From contig AP026542.1 of assembly GCA_026075535.2 (NCBI GenBank), positions 372,001 to 436,000 of the forward strand: a stretch of 64,000 nt of DNA, written 5' to 3'. The position numbers and the translations under genes were made by a program. This document shows positions 42,858 to 51,865 of this stretch, in pieces. The notes under the pieces are model-generated. The model saw only the letters and a list, made by a program, of their open reading frames with translations, was not told the DNA's origin and ran no database searches. This DNA is from Tricholoma matsutake. Its lineage: Eukaryota > Basidiomycota > Agaricomycetes > Agaricales > Tricholomataceae. Numbering within the stretch: the first letter of the stretch is position 1; every line of letters begins with the position of its first letter.

Positions 42858-42938
42858 ATGATGCTTTAGTCTAACAGTTATATTGCTGCCTTAATTGTGC
42901 TTTATCATGTGACTATGATGGTTCAATCCCTGCAGTAG
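42858..42938 (+). promoter_or_regulatory. tRNA-like sequence (outward-facing)
   Basis: TAGTCTAACAGTTA (weak A box) and TGGTTCAATCCCTG (B box), followed to the right by the E-2 minisatellite (42968-43110) and terminus. Confidence 0.5.
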
Positions 42939-42967
42939 CCACTGATCTTTCAGTCAATTATATAAGC

Positions 42968-43110
42968 AACTCGGACTCTGCTTGGACACTCGGACTCCGC
43001 TCGGACACTTGGACTCCACTTGGATGCTCAGACAGTCTGAGGACTCAGCTCGGACTGGACATCTAGTTTGGCAGGACTTTCAGCCAAAAAAGTCCGAGTG
43101 GACTCTGCTC
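42968..43110. repeat. GGACTCNGCT minisatellite of E-2, right
   Basis: Units such as CGGACTCTGCTTGGACACT, the inverted partner of 34848-35015. Confidence 0.8.
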
Positions 43111-43148
43111 AGATTGGGGGGGGGGGAGTGTAAAGACCTCCAAACACC

Positions 43149-43405
43149 AGCATTTCAGTTCATTAGGAAGGTTCAACTCATAGTTGGAAGTTTCAGGATA
43201 TGCCATTAGGACTTTGTGAGGTCCTACAAATTTAGGTAGTAGCTTACTTGCACGGCCCTTGGGCAATGCAAGATTTTTGGTAGACAAGTAGACAAGGTCA
43301 CCTTGTCTGACATTGGGCTCTTCACACCGATGTTTATTAGCATAGTGTCGCTGAAATACTCTTTCAGCGATGATGCTGTCATGGGCCACTGCCCTGTTTC
43401 GCAAT
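43149..43405 (-). pseudogene. Chromovirus integrase, segment upstream of E-2
   Basis: AVAHDSIIAERVFQRHYANKHR, GDLVYLSTKNLALPKGRASKLLPKFVGPHKVL and YELNLPNELK, the GPY/F region of a chromoviral integrase. It connects in frame to 34819 once E-2 and one CAAACACC are removed. The more upstream pol domains are missing; KDZ sequence starts at about 43406. Confidence 0.85.
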
Positions 43406-43751
43406 GCATTCATAGTGAAAGTGCGCACCCCTGGCAAATATGAAGTTGAGGATGCCGATGATGACATACATGTGTTATATTTGCCTAATTCTAATCAAAC
43501 TGCCAAGGCTGTCCCAACTGCCAATGCCTTGAACAACAGTTATATATGTGTGGCCCATACAAATGGAATACATCATTTAGTGATGGTTACCTGTCAGTGT
43601 CAGGGTGAACACCAAATTCCCTTGGACTTGGTAACCAGTAACCTACTACCCACAAGCTTCACTAAGATATGGACTCTGTTCACCATGCAGGTCCTAGACC
43701 ATTTTTGGCTCTGTAATCTGGAATTAAAGGCATCGGCCTATCAGTTTTACC
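43406..43751 (+). pseudogene. KDZ transposase, N-terminal CxC2 cysteine-cluster domain
   Basis: VRTPGKYEVEDADDDIHVLYLP then VAHTNGIHHLVMVTCQCQG, LLPTSFTKIWTLFTMQVLDHFW and LKASAYQFY, the CxC2-like domain found N-terminal to KDZ transposases of mushroom fungi. The upstream end is cut off by chromovirus sequence. Downstream the gene is interrupted by E-1 between the codons for YQFY and QLI, and the frame resumes at 46019. KDZ enzymes are DDE-type nuclear transposases for large DNA elements. Confidence 0.85.
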
Positions 43752-43769
43752 CAGTACTTTACAGTCCCC

Positions 43770-43975
43770 CACCTGTCCTAGTGGACTCCGACCGGACTGA
43801 CTGGAGTCCACTGGAGTCTGAGTGGAGTCCGAGTGGAGTCCAATTGAACTACACTAAGTCATGTAGAGTTCAATTGCCCATTGGAGTCCAACTGGAGTCT
43901 GAGTGGAGTCTGAGTGGAGTCTGAGTGGAGTCCAACTGGAGTCCAACTGGAGTCCAACTGGAGTCCAAGTGGAAT
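43770..43975. repeat. GGAGTCCAACT minisatellite of E-1, left
   Basis: About 15 units alternating GGAGTCCAACT and GGAGTCYGAGT, 10-12 bp each. Confidence 0.85.
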
Positions 43976-44069
43976 GCATTTCAACCAAATGATAAGTCAA
44001 TTAGATATGAGCTCAAAGGACTTCGGAGTTGGTGAATTTCATAAAGTACCTACAAAATAAATTTGTGTA

Positions 44070-44152
44070 CTGCAGGAATTGAACTCAAGACCTCACCATA
44101 AGGAATCACATGACAAACCAAACAAGTGTGCTCAACCACTTGAGCCACAGGA
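44070..44152 (-). promoter_or_regulatory. tRNA-like sequence (outward-facing)
   Basis: Minus strand TGGCTCAAGTGGTTGAG (A box) and GAGTTCAATTCC (B box). Closely related to 26138-26204 but ~16 bp longer between boxes. Confidence 0.65.
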
Positions 44153-44244
44153 AATTTATTAGGGTTCAATATAAGGTTTACTTATGACTCAACTTTTCAT
44201 ATTCTTCGAGGAGGCATTTTTCAAACAATTAAGATCAAAAAATT

Positions 44245-44510
44245 TTAATTAGCCACATCCCTCGTGTAGGACACAAGGGAGTGGGTATAATACAATAATA
44301 AACAAAAAAAAGCCCCTCTCGCATCTTGCAAGAGGGGGGGGATTATTACTATGTACATAAAAAACTAAACCCCTCGCGTTCGGCGCAAGGGGGGGATTCG
44401 TAAGTACTACAATATATATACCCCTTGCATTCGGTGCAAGGGGGGGGCAGAGATAAATCAAAAATAATAAAGACCCCTCCCCACACAAAATGCAGGGGAG
44501 GGGGGGTTGG
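44245..44510. repeat. GC-hairpin ladder, five rungs
   Basis: Stems ATCCCTCGTGT...ACACAAGGGA, CCCCTCTCGCA...TGCAAGAGGGG, CCCCTCGCGTTCGGCGCAAGGGG, CCCCTTGCATTCGGTGCAAGGGG and CCCCTCCCC...GGGGAGGGG, with AT-rich spacers of about 25-40 bp. Confidence 0.8.
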
Positions 44511-45026
44511 GGGATGCAGTCTGGGGTGGGTGTCGTCGCCCACCCCTCCTCGCATGCGTCCGTCGCCGTAGCAAGCCACACCCATCATCCACCCTACAAG
44601 CAGAGGCTCGTAGGAGTGGGGATGGGTGCCGTGATCGTCGTAACCCTGGTGTACCCGCCATCCACCCAACGAGCAGGTGCTCGTTGGCGTGGGGTGGGTG
44701 TGTTGTCAGTTTTGTGGGTCTCCTAGTTCGGAGGGGTTGGGGGGAATGGTCAGTGATGTGGCATGCGAGGGAGGGGGTAGGTGGGTGCTTACCAGGTGGG
44801 TATCCTGCTCCACAGGTCTCCCAGTACCCCTCTGCCATCTCCTATCCTTTATCAACACCCTCACATCCCGTTTGGACAGGGAGGAGGGGGCTGGCATGGG
44901 TGTCGTTGGGTCTGGGTTGTTCTGGGTCCTGGTGCTGGTAGGCGGCGTCGTCATCATCATCGTCGACTGCACACACTCACAATCCACCCTACGAGCAGGG
45001 GCTCATAGGTGTGGGGTGGGTGTGTT

Positions 45027-45470
45027 GACTCGTTTGCGGGTGGTGGTGTCATTACTAGTAGATTATAACCTAGAAAACTCAAAAAACGAGTTAGTTAGTT
45101 GATAAAAACAAAAACCAAACAAAAAAAACTTATGTAGCATCGTTTGGGCCCGCGTTGGCTCGTTTGTGGGTGGTGGTGGTGTCATTACTAGTAGATTATA
45201 ACCTAGAAAACTAAAAAAACAAGTTATTTAGTTTATAAAAACAAAAACCAAATGAAAAAAACTTATTTAGGGCCCAAACAACGCGATCTGCATCGTTTGG
45301 GCCCGTGTTGGCTCGTTTGCGAGTGGTGGCGTCATTGCCAGTAGATTATAACCTAGAAAACTAAAAAAACAGGTTAGTTAGTTTATAAAAACAAAAAAAA
45401 AACTTATGTAGGGCCCAAACAACGTGATCTGCATCGTTTGGGCCCACATTCCATCCATTTGGCTCGTTTG
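45027..45470 (-). repeat. Tandem triplication of a ~140-bp hairpin-intron unit
   Basis: Three consecutive units, each TCGTTTGNGGGTGGTGG, TAGATTATAACCTAG, an A-rich block with GTTAGTTAGTT, then AAAAACTTATKTAG and a GGGCCCAAAC...GTTTGGGCCC hairpin (complete at 45270-45304 and 45411-45445, half at about 45135-45152). On the minus strand this is hairpin, ATAAGT (a GTAAGT with a CpG-type change), CTAACTAAC, TTTCTAG. Confidence 0.8.
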
Positions 45471-45690
45471 CGGGTGGTGGTGATGGCGGATTGGGCGTGG
45501 GAGTGGTGGCAGTGGGTGTCCATGCAGTGGTGGTGGTGGTAGAGAGAGGAGGGAAGGAGGCGGCGTCGACGGTGGTGGTGGTGGTGGTGGTGGTGAGTGA
45601 TGAGCTGGCACATTTGATGATGCGGCTATATGCTTTGTCATACACAGCCGCACCATGGTACCTAATGCAAGTAGATGATGCCACACACAA

Positions 45691-45773
45691 GGTACTGTGG
45701 TGTAATGGTTATATTGTGCATCATGATTGATTACATAAGCAACCTACAGAGATCTGGGTTCGATTCCTTTTCT
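45691..45773 (+). promoter_or_regulatory. tRNA-like sequence (outward-facing), best B box
   Basis: TGGTGTAATGGTTAT (A box) and GGGTTCGATTCC, an exact B-box consensus that keeps its CpG. Directed to the right terminus of E-1. Confidence 0.65.
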
Positions 45774-45787
45774 TACACACTTTTTCA

Positions 45788-45990
45788 GCAGAATCCAACT
45801 GGACTCCACTCAGACTCCAACTGGACTCCAACTGGACTCCATTGGACTCCACTGGACCAGTCTGAGTGGAATCCAGTTGGACTGGACTGGGACTGGACTG
45901 GCAACTTTGCAGGCAGTTGGCTGGTGAACAGTCCTGGTGGACTCCAGTCGGACTCCAGTCAGTCCAGTCAGACTCCAGTCGGAGTCCGAT
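45788..45990. repeat. GGACTCCAACT minisatellite of E-1, right
   Basis: Inverted partner of 43770-43975, with units such as ACTGGACTCCA and GTCGGACTCCA. Confidence 0.85.
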
Positions 45991-46018
45991 GGGAAAGGTG
46001 GGGGAGTGTAAAGACCTC

Positions 46019-47732
46019 GTTTTACCAGCTGATTCAGTGTGTAACATTGCCAATGAGGCCTGCCAAAGTGGTCAATATCTACCATGAGCTTCAGCACATG
46101 TCCCACTTATGGCATTGGATGAGAAGATTGAAGTGGGCAGGGTATGGACACAATCAAAGAGATCCTTTGAATCCTGAACCAGGATCACTTGCCAATTTCT
46201 GTCCAGCCTGTCCTCAAGTAGGCATAAATATACCGGAAAATTGGAAGGACGATGCAAACTGGTGGGTGTCAAAATACCTTGGTGCAGTGGTATCTAAAAT
46301 GATACTGTGGAATTCAAATTTGTTTTTAGATGCATATTTGTGGCCGATGGCAATTTCAAAGCTGATCACATTCAGCAGAAAAACTCTGATACTGATATAT
46401 GGCTATGGGATGGAGGTGGGATGGCCCCAAATTGGGCTGAATATGAGCTGATTCTCCAAGCCACCATAGAACAATTAATGGTAGGTACCTTCCCTTGGTG
46501 GCAGCCAATGCCATTCCTGATGCTGTCCCCAAAGCTGATCTGATTTGTACCTGGGTTTCCAGAAGGCTCCTTGCAAAAATAAATTCCTAGCTGTTGTGAA
46601 TGCTTTTCTGGCATCGAAGGCATGTGATAGGACTGGAGTAGCAGCCATTGTGTGTGCATGGCATGGATGTTATGCACCCAATGCACTGGTAGACCTGTTT
46701 TGTGGAGAACAGCAAAAGAATGTTGACTTTGCTTTCCTTCAAGTGCTGAAGACCACCAGAGTTGACCCTCAACAGGGAGTCAAGCTCATTTACAACATTG
46801 TCTGCCAGTACATTATCCACCTTTGGCAGGAACATATTGGTGCCCATCTTCCAGCTGGCTTGACCATTGACCAGGCAATTGGGCTTTTGCATGTTCATGG
46901 CCACAAGGATGAATGCTTTTTTTGCTATGCTCTGTCTTTCATTCCAGGGTCCAGCATTGTAGCACGAGAAATACTTGAGTCTCTGTGGGCATCACTGAAT
47001 TCCATCTCCACAGCAGTCAGAACAGCAACCTTGCCACATCAGGCAGAAATGCTTGATGATCATGCTACAGATTCAAATCACAAGAAAATGCTTGGCATGA
47101 CAGACACACTGTGCTCAAAATCTCGGGAAGCCCTTGAGAGCTCCACACAACTCAGCCAATACCATGGTGAACTAATGGCAGCATTCGACCAACTGGCAAT
47201 CAAATGATGGGAGGATGAAGTGAGGGCAGCAGAATCCCTAAGGCTCACATATATCAGGGTAACAGATATGTATGCCACTCACACATCAAAAACAGCATCG
47301 GCAGTGGGGACAGTATTGGCAGCGGGAGTGGGAGTGGGATCAGCCTTAACTTCAGCATTGGCACTGGTTCAATCCACAGTTGAGGAGTGGATTGATTTTG
47401 CTATTCTTTTTGAACAAATGCAGTGAGTTGTACTGCCTACCACTGATCACAACCCATCATGGATCATCACCAGGATTTAATTATGAGACAAAGTCTGTCA
47501 ACTTGGTAAATCACCTCACATTTCTGACATGCAAGCTGTTGAACAGGAAAGAGAAGCTCTCACATCTCACATGGTAGCCTTAATGCAGTTACAAAATGCT
47601 GCCGACATTGCCAATCATGACATTGCTCCCTCATGGATCACCTGTGATAATGAAGGCAAATTTGATACCCCCAGTGACCTGGATGATGACAGTGATGTGG
47701 CATTGGGCCTGTCAGATCTCCCAGTGTGGTAG
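46019..47732 (+). pseudogene. KDZ transposase, catalytic core
   Basis: VVNIYHELQHMSHLWHWMRRLKWAGYGH, then FCPACPQ, VADGNFKAD (first conserved acidic block), YNIVCQYIIHLW (usually YDI-x-CQY, so the Asp reads Asn), HVHGHKDECFFCYALSFIPGSSIV, REILESLWASLN (conserved Glu) and MLDDHATDSNHKKML are the hallmark KDZ blocks. A frame change or small intron (GTATCT...TTTTTAG, 46290-46329, phase not kept) lies before VADGNF. A TGA at 47205 sits before WEDEVRAAE. The following region encodes a helical linker with VEQEREALTSHM. Probably inactive. Confidence 0.9.
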
Positions 47733-48930
47733 GGTGATGAGTCCCACTTGTCAACCCTACCATTTCCAGGGTTTTCCATGAAGTTTGTTATCATGCGACG
47801 ATGGCCTTGCATCATCATACATTCTTGATGTGCTCTTCTGTTTCACCCTACTGATTTATTATTTGATATTTTTACTTTCCAGATTACACAATTCTCCTCG
47901 ATGAAGATGCACCACCCATGCTACACATCAGTCACATGTTTGATCACATTTTCCTAGTTCCCTTGGCCTCTGTGTCGACAGCATCACACCTGTTCTGAGG
48001 GATGGGTACTGGCATCTTCATTTCATTTTCATTTACCTTTTATAGTTTTATTTTTGTACCTTAATATTTCAATGATCTGCAATGTCAAGTATCAACATAT
48101 TCTGGCTGCCTAAAATCTGACTTGATGGGTCTAGCAACTGGACAGTAGGGTCGAGAGGTTGCAATCTGAGTGCTCTCTGCACTTGCTGGCCCTGGGGGCA
48201 CAAGTCACGTCCCACAAATAGAGAGTCTCAATGATGAACCTTTCCCTAAGTAAATCCCAGCCTGTGAAACCCTGAGATGAGCCCCCAACACTGCCAATCT
48301 GATGTCACCCACCTCGCAAACCATAGCTTTATTTCAAATTCTATCAATACTCCTCAAAATGGACACTTCCCTTTCTTTTTAGTTTCTCTTGTTGTTGTTT
48401 GGTCCTGTCAATGCAAGACAATGTGTGCGACATCATAGCTACCTTGTTTGTATTTATTTTTCTTTCAGCTGTCTAATGGAGTATTCCATTTTTTCTCCTC
48501 ATTTTTATGCTCTCCCTTTAAGTTTTCCCTCTGTCCCTCAAATTTCTGCACACCAAGGTGCAGATTTTAAGCTAAGTACTCAAGTCTACATTTATGGCCC
48601 CAAGGAGCCCTCTTTCCAAGTCCCATTCTCTTATATTTTATTCATTTTACAAGATCTTTTTATACCATCCTTGAGCCTGTTTTAATTTTGAGCTCAACGA
48701 CCTGTGGTTCTGATGCACATATCATGTGACTCTGTTGATCACATTCACATTTCTTTTTATTAGTTCTTCCCCTCTTGTTTTATTGACCACACAGCCCTCA
48801 TTCTCAGTCCAAAGTTATTTCTCACCCATCGTATTCCTTCTTTCATATCCTTATTTTTCCACTCATCCGCGTGTCTATGCTTACCTCATTCTTCATGATG
48901 TGATGACCATCATCAACAAACTCCCAGTAG
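47733..48930. other. Gap inside the KDZ gene without recognisable coding
   Basis: Pyrimidine-rich sequence separating two stretches of KDZ homology. It may contain an old insertion or eroded coding sequence. No TIR, LTR or second copy was found for it. Confidence 0.4.
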
Positions 48931-49629
48931 ACCATCGACCCTGCCACACCGGCCAACACACATGCTATTCCAGTTGAGGAGGAACAAGTATACCTCCCTT
49001 CTAATAGCAATCTTGTGGATGTAGAGATTAACCTCCACAAGATCCAGGCAAGCCAACTGCTGCACCAGCTGTGGGAGCTCATTGCTGACAAATCATTTCA
49101 ATATTCACACATCATTTGAGCAGTGCTGCAAAAGGGAGTTCGCACCTGGTCATGAGCTGTTGTCCACGGGTTGGTTAACAAAATTAGCTTGCATGCCCAA
49201 ATGTATAACCATTGCCGTAGCCAATTGCTGGCACTGGATTGTGATAATGACACATTGAGTATGTTTCAGCAGTTAACCATGGATGACCTCAATGCCAGCA
49301 CAGCTATTTTGAATCTGAATGTACCTGGTTCCACCTCTGTTTGTCTGTCCTGGATTTGGCATAATTCCCACATTTGTACTGGTCTCATGGCCAATGCCGG
49401 TGCTGGTGCCAATGCCAGCTGATTCTGGGAATGTAAATATATTTGTAGCCATCCATATTCATTGTCCTAACATTTTTCATAGCCAGGCGAGTACATTGGC
49501 TTTGTTCATGGGGGAGACACTGGAGGTCTCCTTCCCAGAATTGTGAGTGGGATTGTATAGCAATGATCAACTGCTAACATGTGACTACCTACAGTTCTAT
49601 CAACAGAGTCATGTGATCACCTGGAGTGG
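48931..49629 (+). pseudogene. KDZ transposase, C-terminal region up to the insertion
   Basis: INLHKIQASQLLHQLWELIADKSFQYSHII, GVRTWS, VNKISLHAQMYNHCRSQLLAL, LTMDDLNASTAILNLNVPGSTSVCLSWIW, the conserved C-terminal part of CxC2-KDZ proteins, followed after stops by ETLEVSFPEL and TCDYLQFYQQSHVITWSG. Coding similarity halts at 49629, where a foreign segment starts, and resumes at 54183 with a repeat of the last 117 bp. Stops include TGA in place of Arg. Confidence 0.85.
49513..49629 (+). repeat. 117-bp direct repeat, left copy
   Basis: Matches 54183-54299 at a constant offset of 4670 bp with about 9 mismatches, mostly transitions. Flanks the foreign segment within the KDZ gene. Confidence 0.9.
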
Positions 49630-51129
49630 TGCCTCACACCACTCCATCCACCCATGTCCCAAATGGCGATGTCCTTGTCGCCCAGCAGAAAAACAAGCAG
49701 AAAGAAAAACAATGCAAACAAAAAAATTGAAATCTAAAATCTACCATTTCATAGCCAGAGAAAATCTATGGTTGATATAAAAAAATGAAATAGAATAAAA
49801 CTCAACAGGGGGGTGCCCATCCCAATGCCTGAAGGGCCCTACTCAAGTCGGCAAGGCCCCCAGGGGGTCTTGATTCCAGTCAGGTTTTGGGACAGGAGCA
49901 GCAGGTACAGGTGCTACTCCAACAGGAATAGTGACAATGGGTCTTCCTGGTCCTATACCAGCAGGATGTTGGCAAGTGATGAACAGTTGAGGTGAAACGT
50001 GAGATGGCAAAGCTGAGTCAAAAAATTTTCGAGACAAAAAAACTTGTGGGGGGGCTCATTGTCGTCTCATCCATCATTGTAGAGTCCCAAATGGCTGTGG
50101 ACAGCCTGTCTTCAGACCTGAGATGTCTTGTGGTAGGGTGCTGGAGGTAGTAGGTAACAACACAGCATCATCAGCCCAGTTGAAATGTGTGGGAGGTGGT
50201 AAAATAGCTTGTTTAGGGTCCAGCAGAGGTGAGCAGGGGCATGCATGGAAATAAGGGTGGAGGCAGCGAATGGGGTATCAACAGGTGTCAACAGTGTCAT
50301 TAGTAGTGTTTTAAGGTCCGGTTTGGTCCGGTTTTTTGACCCCAAAATGGGCAACTGGCAACTGTCACCCAAGTTGGAGGGACCACAACTGAACCAGGTA
50401 CAACCGGTCCCAGTTGGTCCGGTTGCCTCCAAAAGACCGGTTAGAACTGGTTTTACCTGCTGTTTTCATCTCCTAACTAAAATTTGTATCATATTAAATA
50501 AAACTAATTAAAAGACACCCCGTGAGCAGGTGCTCGCGGCGGTGACAGATTGTTAATAGAATGAATAAAAATAAAAGTAAGAAAAACAAAAAAAATGACC
50601 CCATCGTCTCGTGTTTCTGGCGAGAGTGGGGGTCATTGGTGCCATGTCATTGTCCCCCTGTCTGTTGTTACCCATTCATTGTCCCTGCTGTTCATTTGTC
50701 CCTGCTGTTCATTTGTCCCTGCTGTACATTTGTCCCCCTCCACGCTTGTTCGACTTCCCTGCTGTTTGTTGGTGTTGGTGTTGGTGTTGGTGTTCAGTGG
50801 TGTTGGTGTTCGGTGGTGTTGGTGTTCAGTGGCATTCATTGGTATTGGTGTCCGTTGTTGTCAACCTGAGTTCCATTGTCATCAGCACCATCATCTCCCC
50901 CTATGAGCAGTGGCTTGTAGGTTGGGTGGTGGTGTACAATGTGGCATTGGGTGGGGTGGCAGTGCAGCCACGTTGTCATTGGTGGTGCCCTTGCTGTTGT
51001 CATTGTTGCATTGTCGTCCAGAAACAGGACCCATTGCCACCCTGCGAGCAGAGGCTTGCAATGGCGGCACAGGGCCTGAGAGGGCACAGAGTCAGGAGGT
51101 GGGTAACAGGTGGGTAACACGACATAAGA

Positions 51130-51224
51130 CTGTAAAAAGAGATCAAATTAGTTAGTATTAATAAAGAAAGATGATACAAAACATACCTGAGGGCACAAAT
51201 GATGCTAGTCATCGTTTGGGCCCT
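51130..51224 (-). other. Hairpin-intron module (best-preserved in H-a)
   Basis: Minus strand: GGGCCCAAACGATGAC...GTCATTTGTGCCC-type hairpin (51224-51191), CTCAG, GTATGT at 51186, TACTAAC branch and TTTTTACAG ending at 51130. 57 nt with textbook 5', branch and 3' motifs. Confidence 0.8.
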
Positions 51225-51387
51225 CTACACTCTCACGTCATGGGTGGGACTTCTGAGGTAGATGGTGGATGGTGTGGGTGATGGTTGAAGTGGTGTCGTT
51301 GATGATTTGTGGCCGTGGGAATCATTTGGCAAAGTGGTGTCACTTTGTTTTTTGTGGCAGCACATGACCAAAAGGTCCATGTGCAGC

Positions 51388-51415
51388 CACAGGGTATATA
51401 AACCCTCACCAAATG
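51388..51415 (-). promoter_or_regulatory. TATA-like promoter candidate of H-a
   Basis: Minus-strand GGGTTTATATACCCTGTGG lies between the TIR and the first hairpin-intron module. The same block is at 62311-62339 in H-c, and a GGGTTTATATAC at about 63586 holds the same relative place in H-d. Confidence 0.5.
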
Positions 51416-51865
51416 TATAGTTTTCCTTCGGGCTTGTCCCATTTTCATTATGTATTGTGTAAATAGTAGATATTAGTAGTAAGTACATTAGTTTATTGTC
51501 TTGTTGTTACTATAATATCTTATACATAAGTAATATTTTGTATACTGTCAGAAGACCGGTTGCAACTGATTGCAACCAGTTTTCGAATGGTTTTTAAATA
51601 ATTTTGAATTGAGGCAACTGGCAACCCAACTGCCCCCAAACCTGAGCAACTACAACCAATGGTTCAGTTGCATTTGGTTGGGTTGGGTTCAGTTTCGGTC
51701 ATTTTTTCGGTCCAGTGAACCAGACCTTTAAACACTAGTTGTTAGTGACATGGCAGGGGTGTAGGACGTGGGTGACAGTGAGATGGCTTGCTTTTGGGGG
51801 TTTGTGGGCAAGCAGGGTCATTCAAATGTGTTTTTCAGGTGTTCTGGCAGGCCAGGTAGTGTATC

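Larger units (their letters stand above)
34828..43140 (-). mobile_element. E-2: complete E-family element with gypsy-2 nested inside
   Basis: Left end CAGTACTTTACACTCCCCC at 34828. The right end is GGGGGGAGTGTAAAGACCTC, finishing at 43140. Identical 8-bp target duplications CAAACACC lie at 34820-34827 and 43141-43148, and the split integrase frame is continuous across them. Without gypsy-2 the element is about 2.1 kb. Internal order: minisatellite, minus tRNA-like, two hairpin rungs, five or more GAGCAG palindromes, three hairpin-intron modules, (gypsy-2), TGATGTGCCAGCATTG block, plus tRNA-like, minisatellite. Confidence 0.85.
43752..46018 (-). mobile_element. E-1: complete E-family element in the KDZ gene
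   Basis: 2267 bp. Left end CAGTACTTTACAGTCCCCCA, right end GGGGGAGTGTAAAGACCTC. Identical 8-bp duplications GTTTTACC at 43744-43751 and 46019-46026 restore the KDZ frame when one is removed. Order: minisatellite, minus tRNA-like, five-rung hairpin ladder, GAGCAG palindromes (about 44590, 44662, 44990), three tandem hairpin-intron units, GGT repeats, GATGAGCTGGCACATTTG block, plus tRNA-like, minisatellite. Confidence 0.9.
50313..51737 (-). mobile_element. H-a: complete H-family element
   Basis: 1425 bp. Ends TAGTGTTTTAAGGTCC and the complement of TAGTGTTTAAAGGTC. Flanks GTCATTAG and GTTGTTAG match at 6 of 8 positions, the two differences being transitions. Subterminal regions are full of AACCGGT/ACTGGTT-type words. 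The interior carries GAGCAG palindromes (50522, 50901, 51041), tandem GTTGGTGTT repeats (50765-50840), one perfect intron-like module and a conserved TATA segment. Confidence 0.85.

Noticed and set aside
44249..44941. Pro-rich frames over the hairpin ladder and palindromes of E-1
   Set aside because: Arise from C-runs; not shared in frame with E-2 or E-3.
45691..45773. Functional tRNA gene
   Set aside because: A and B boxes are good, but I could not pair acceptor, D, anticodon and T arms into a full cloverleaf, and seven diverged copies sit at fixed places in transposons.
50633..50839. Asn/Thr-rich frame over GTTGGTGTT repeats
   Set aside because: Product of a minisatellite.
50313..51737. 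Helitron interpretation of the hairpin-bearing elements
   Set aside because: Clear terminal inverted repeats and 8-bp target duplications exclude the Helitron pattern (TC/CTRR ends, insertion between A and T without duplication).
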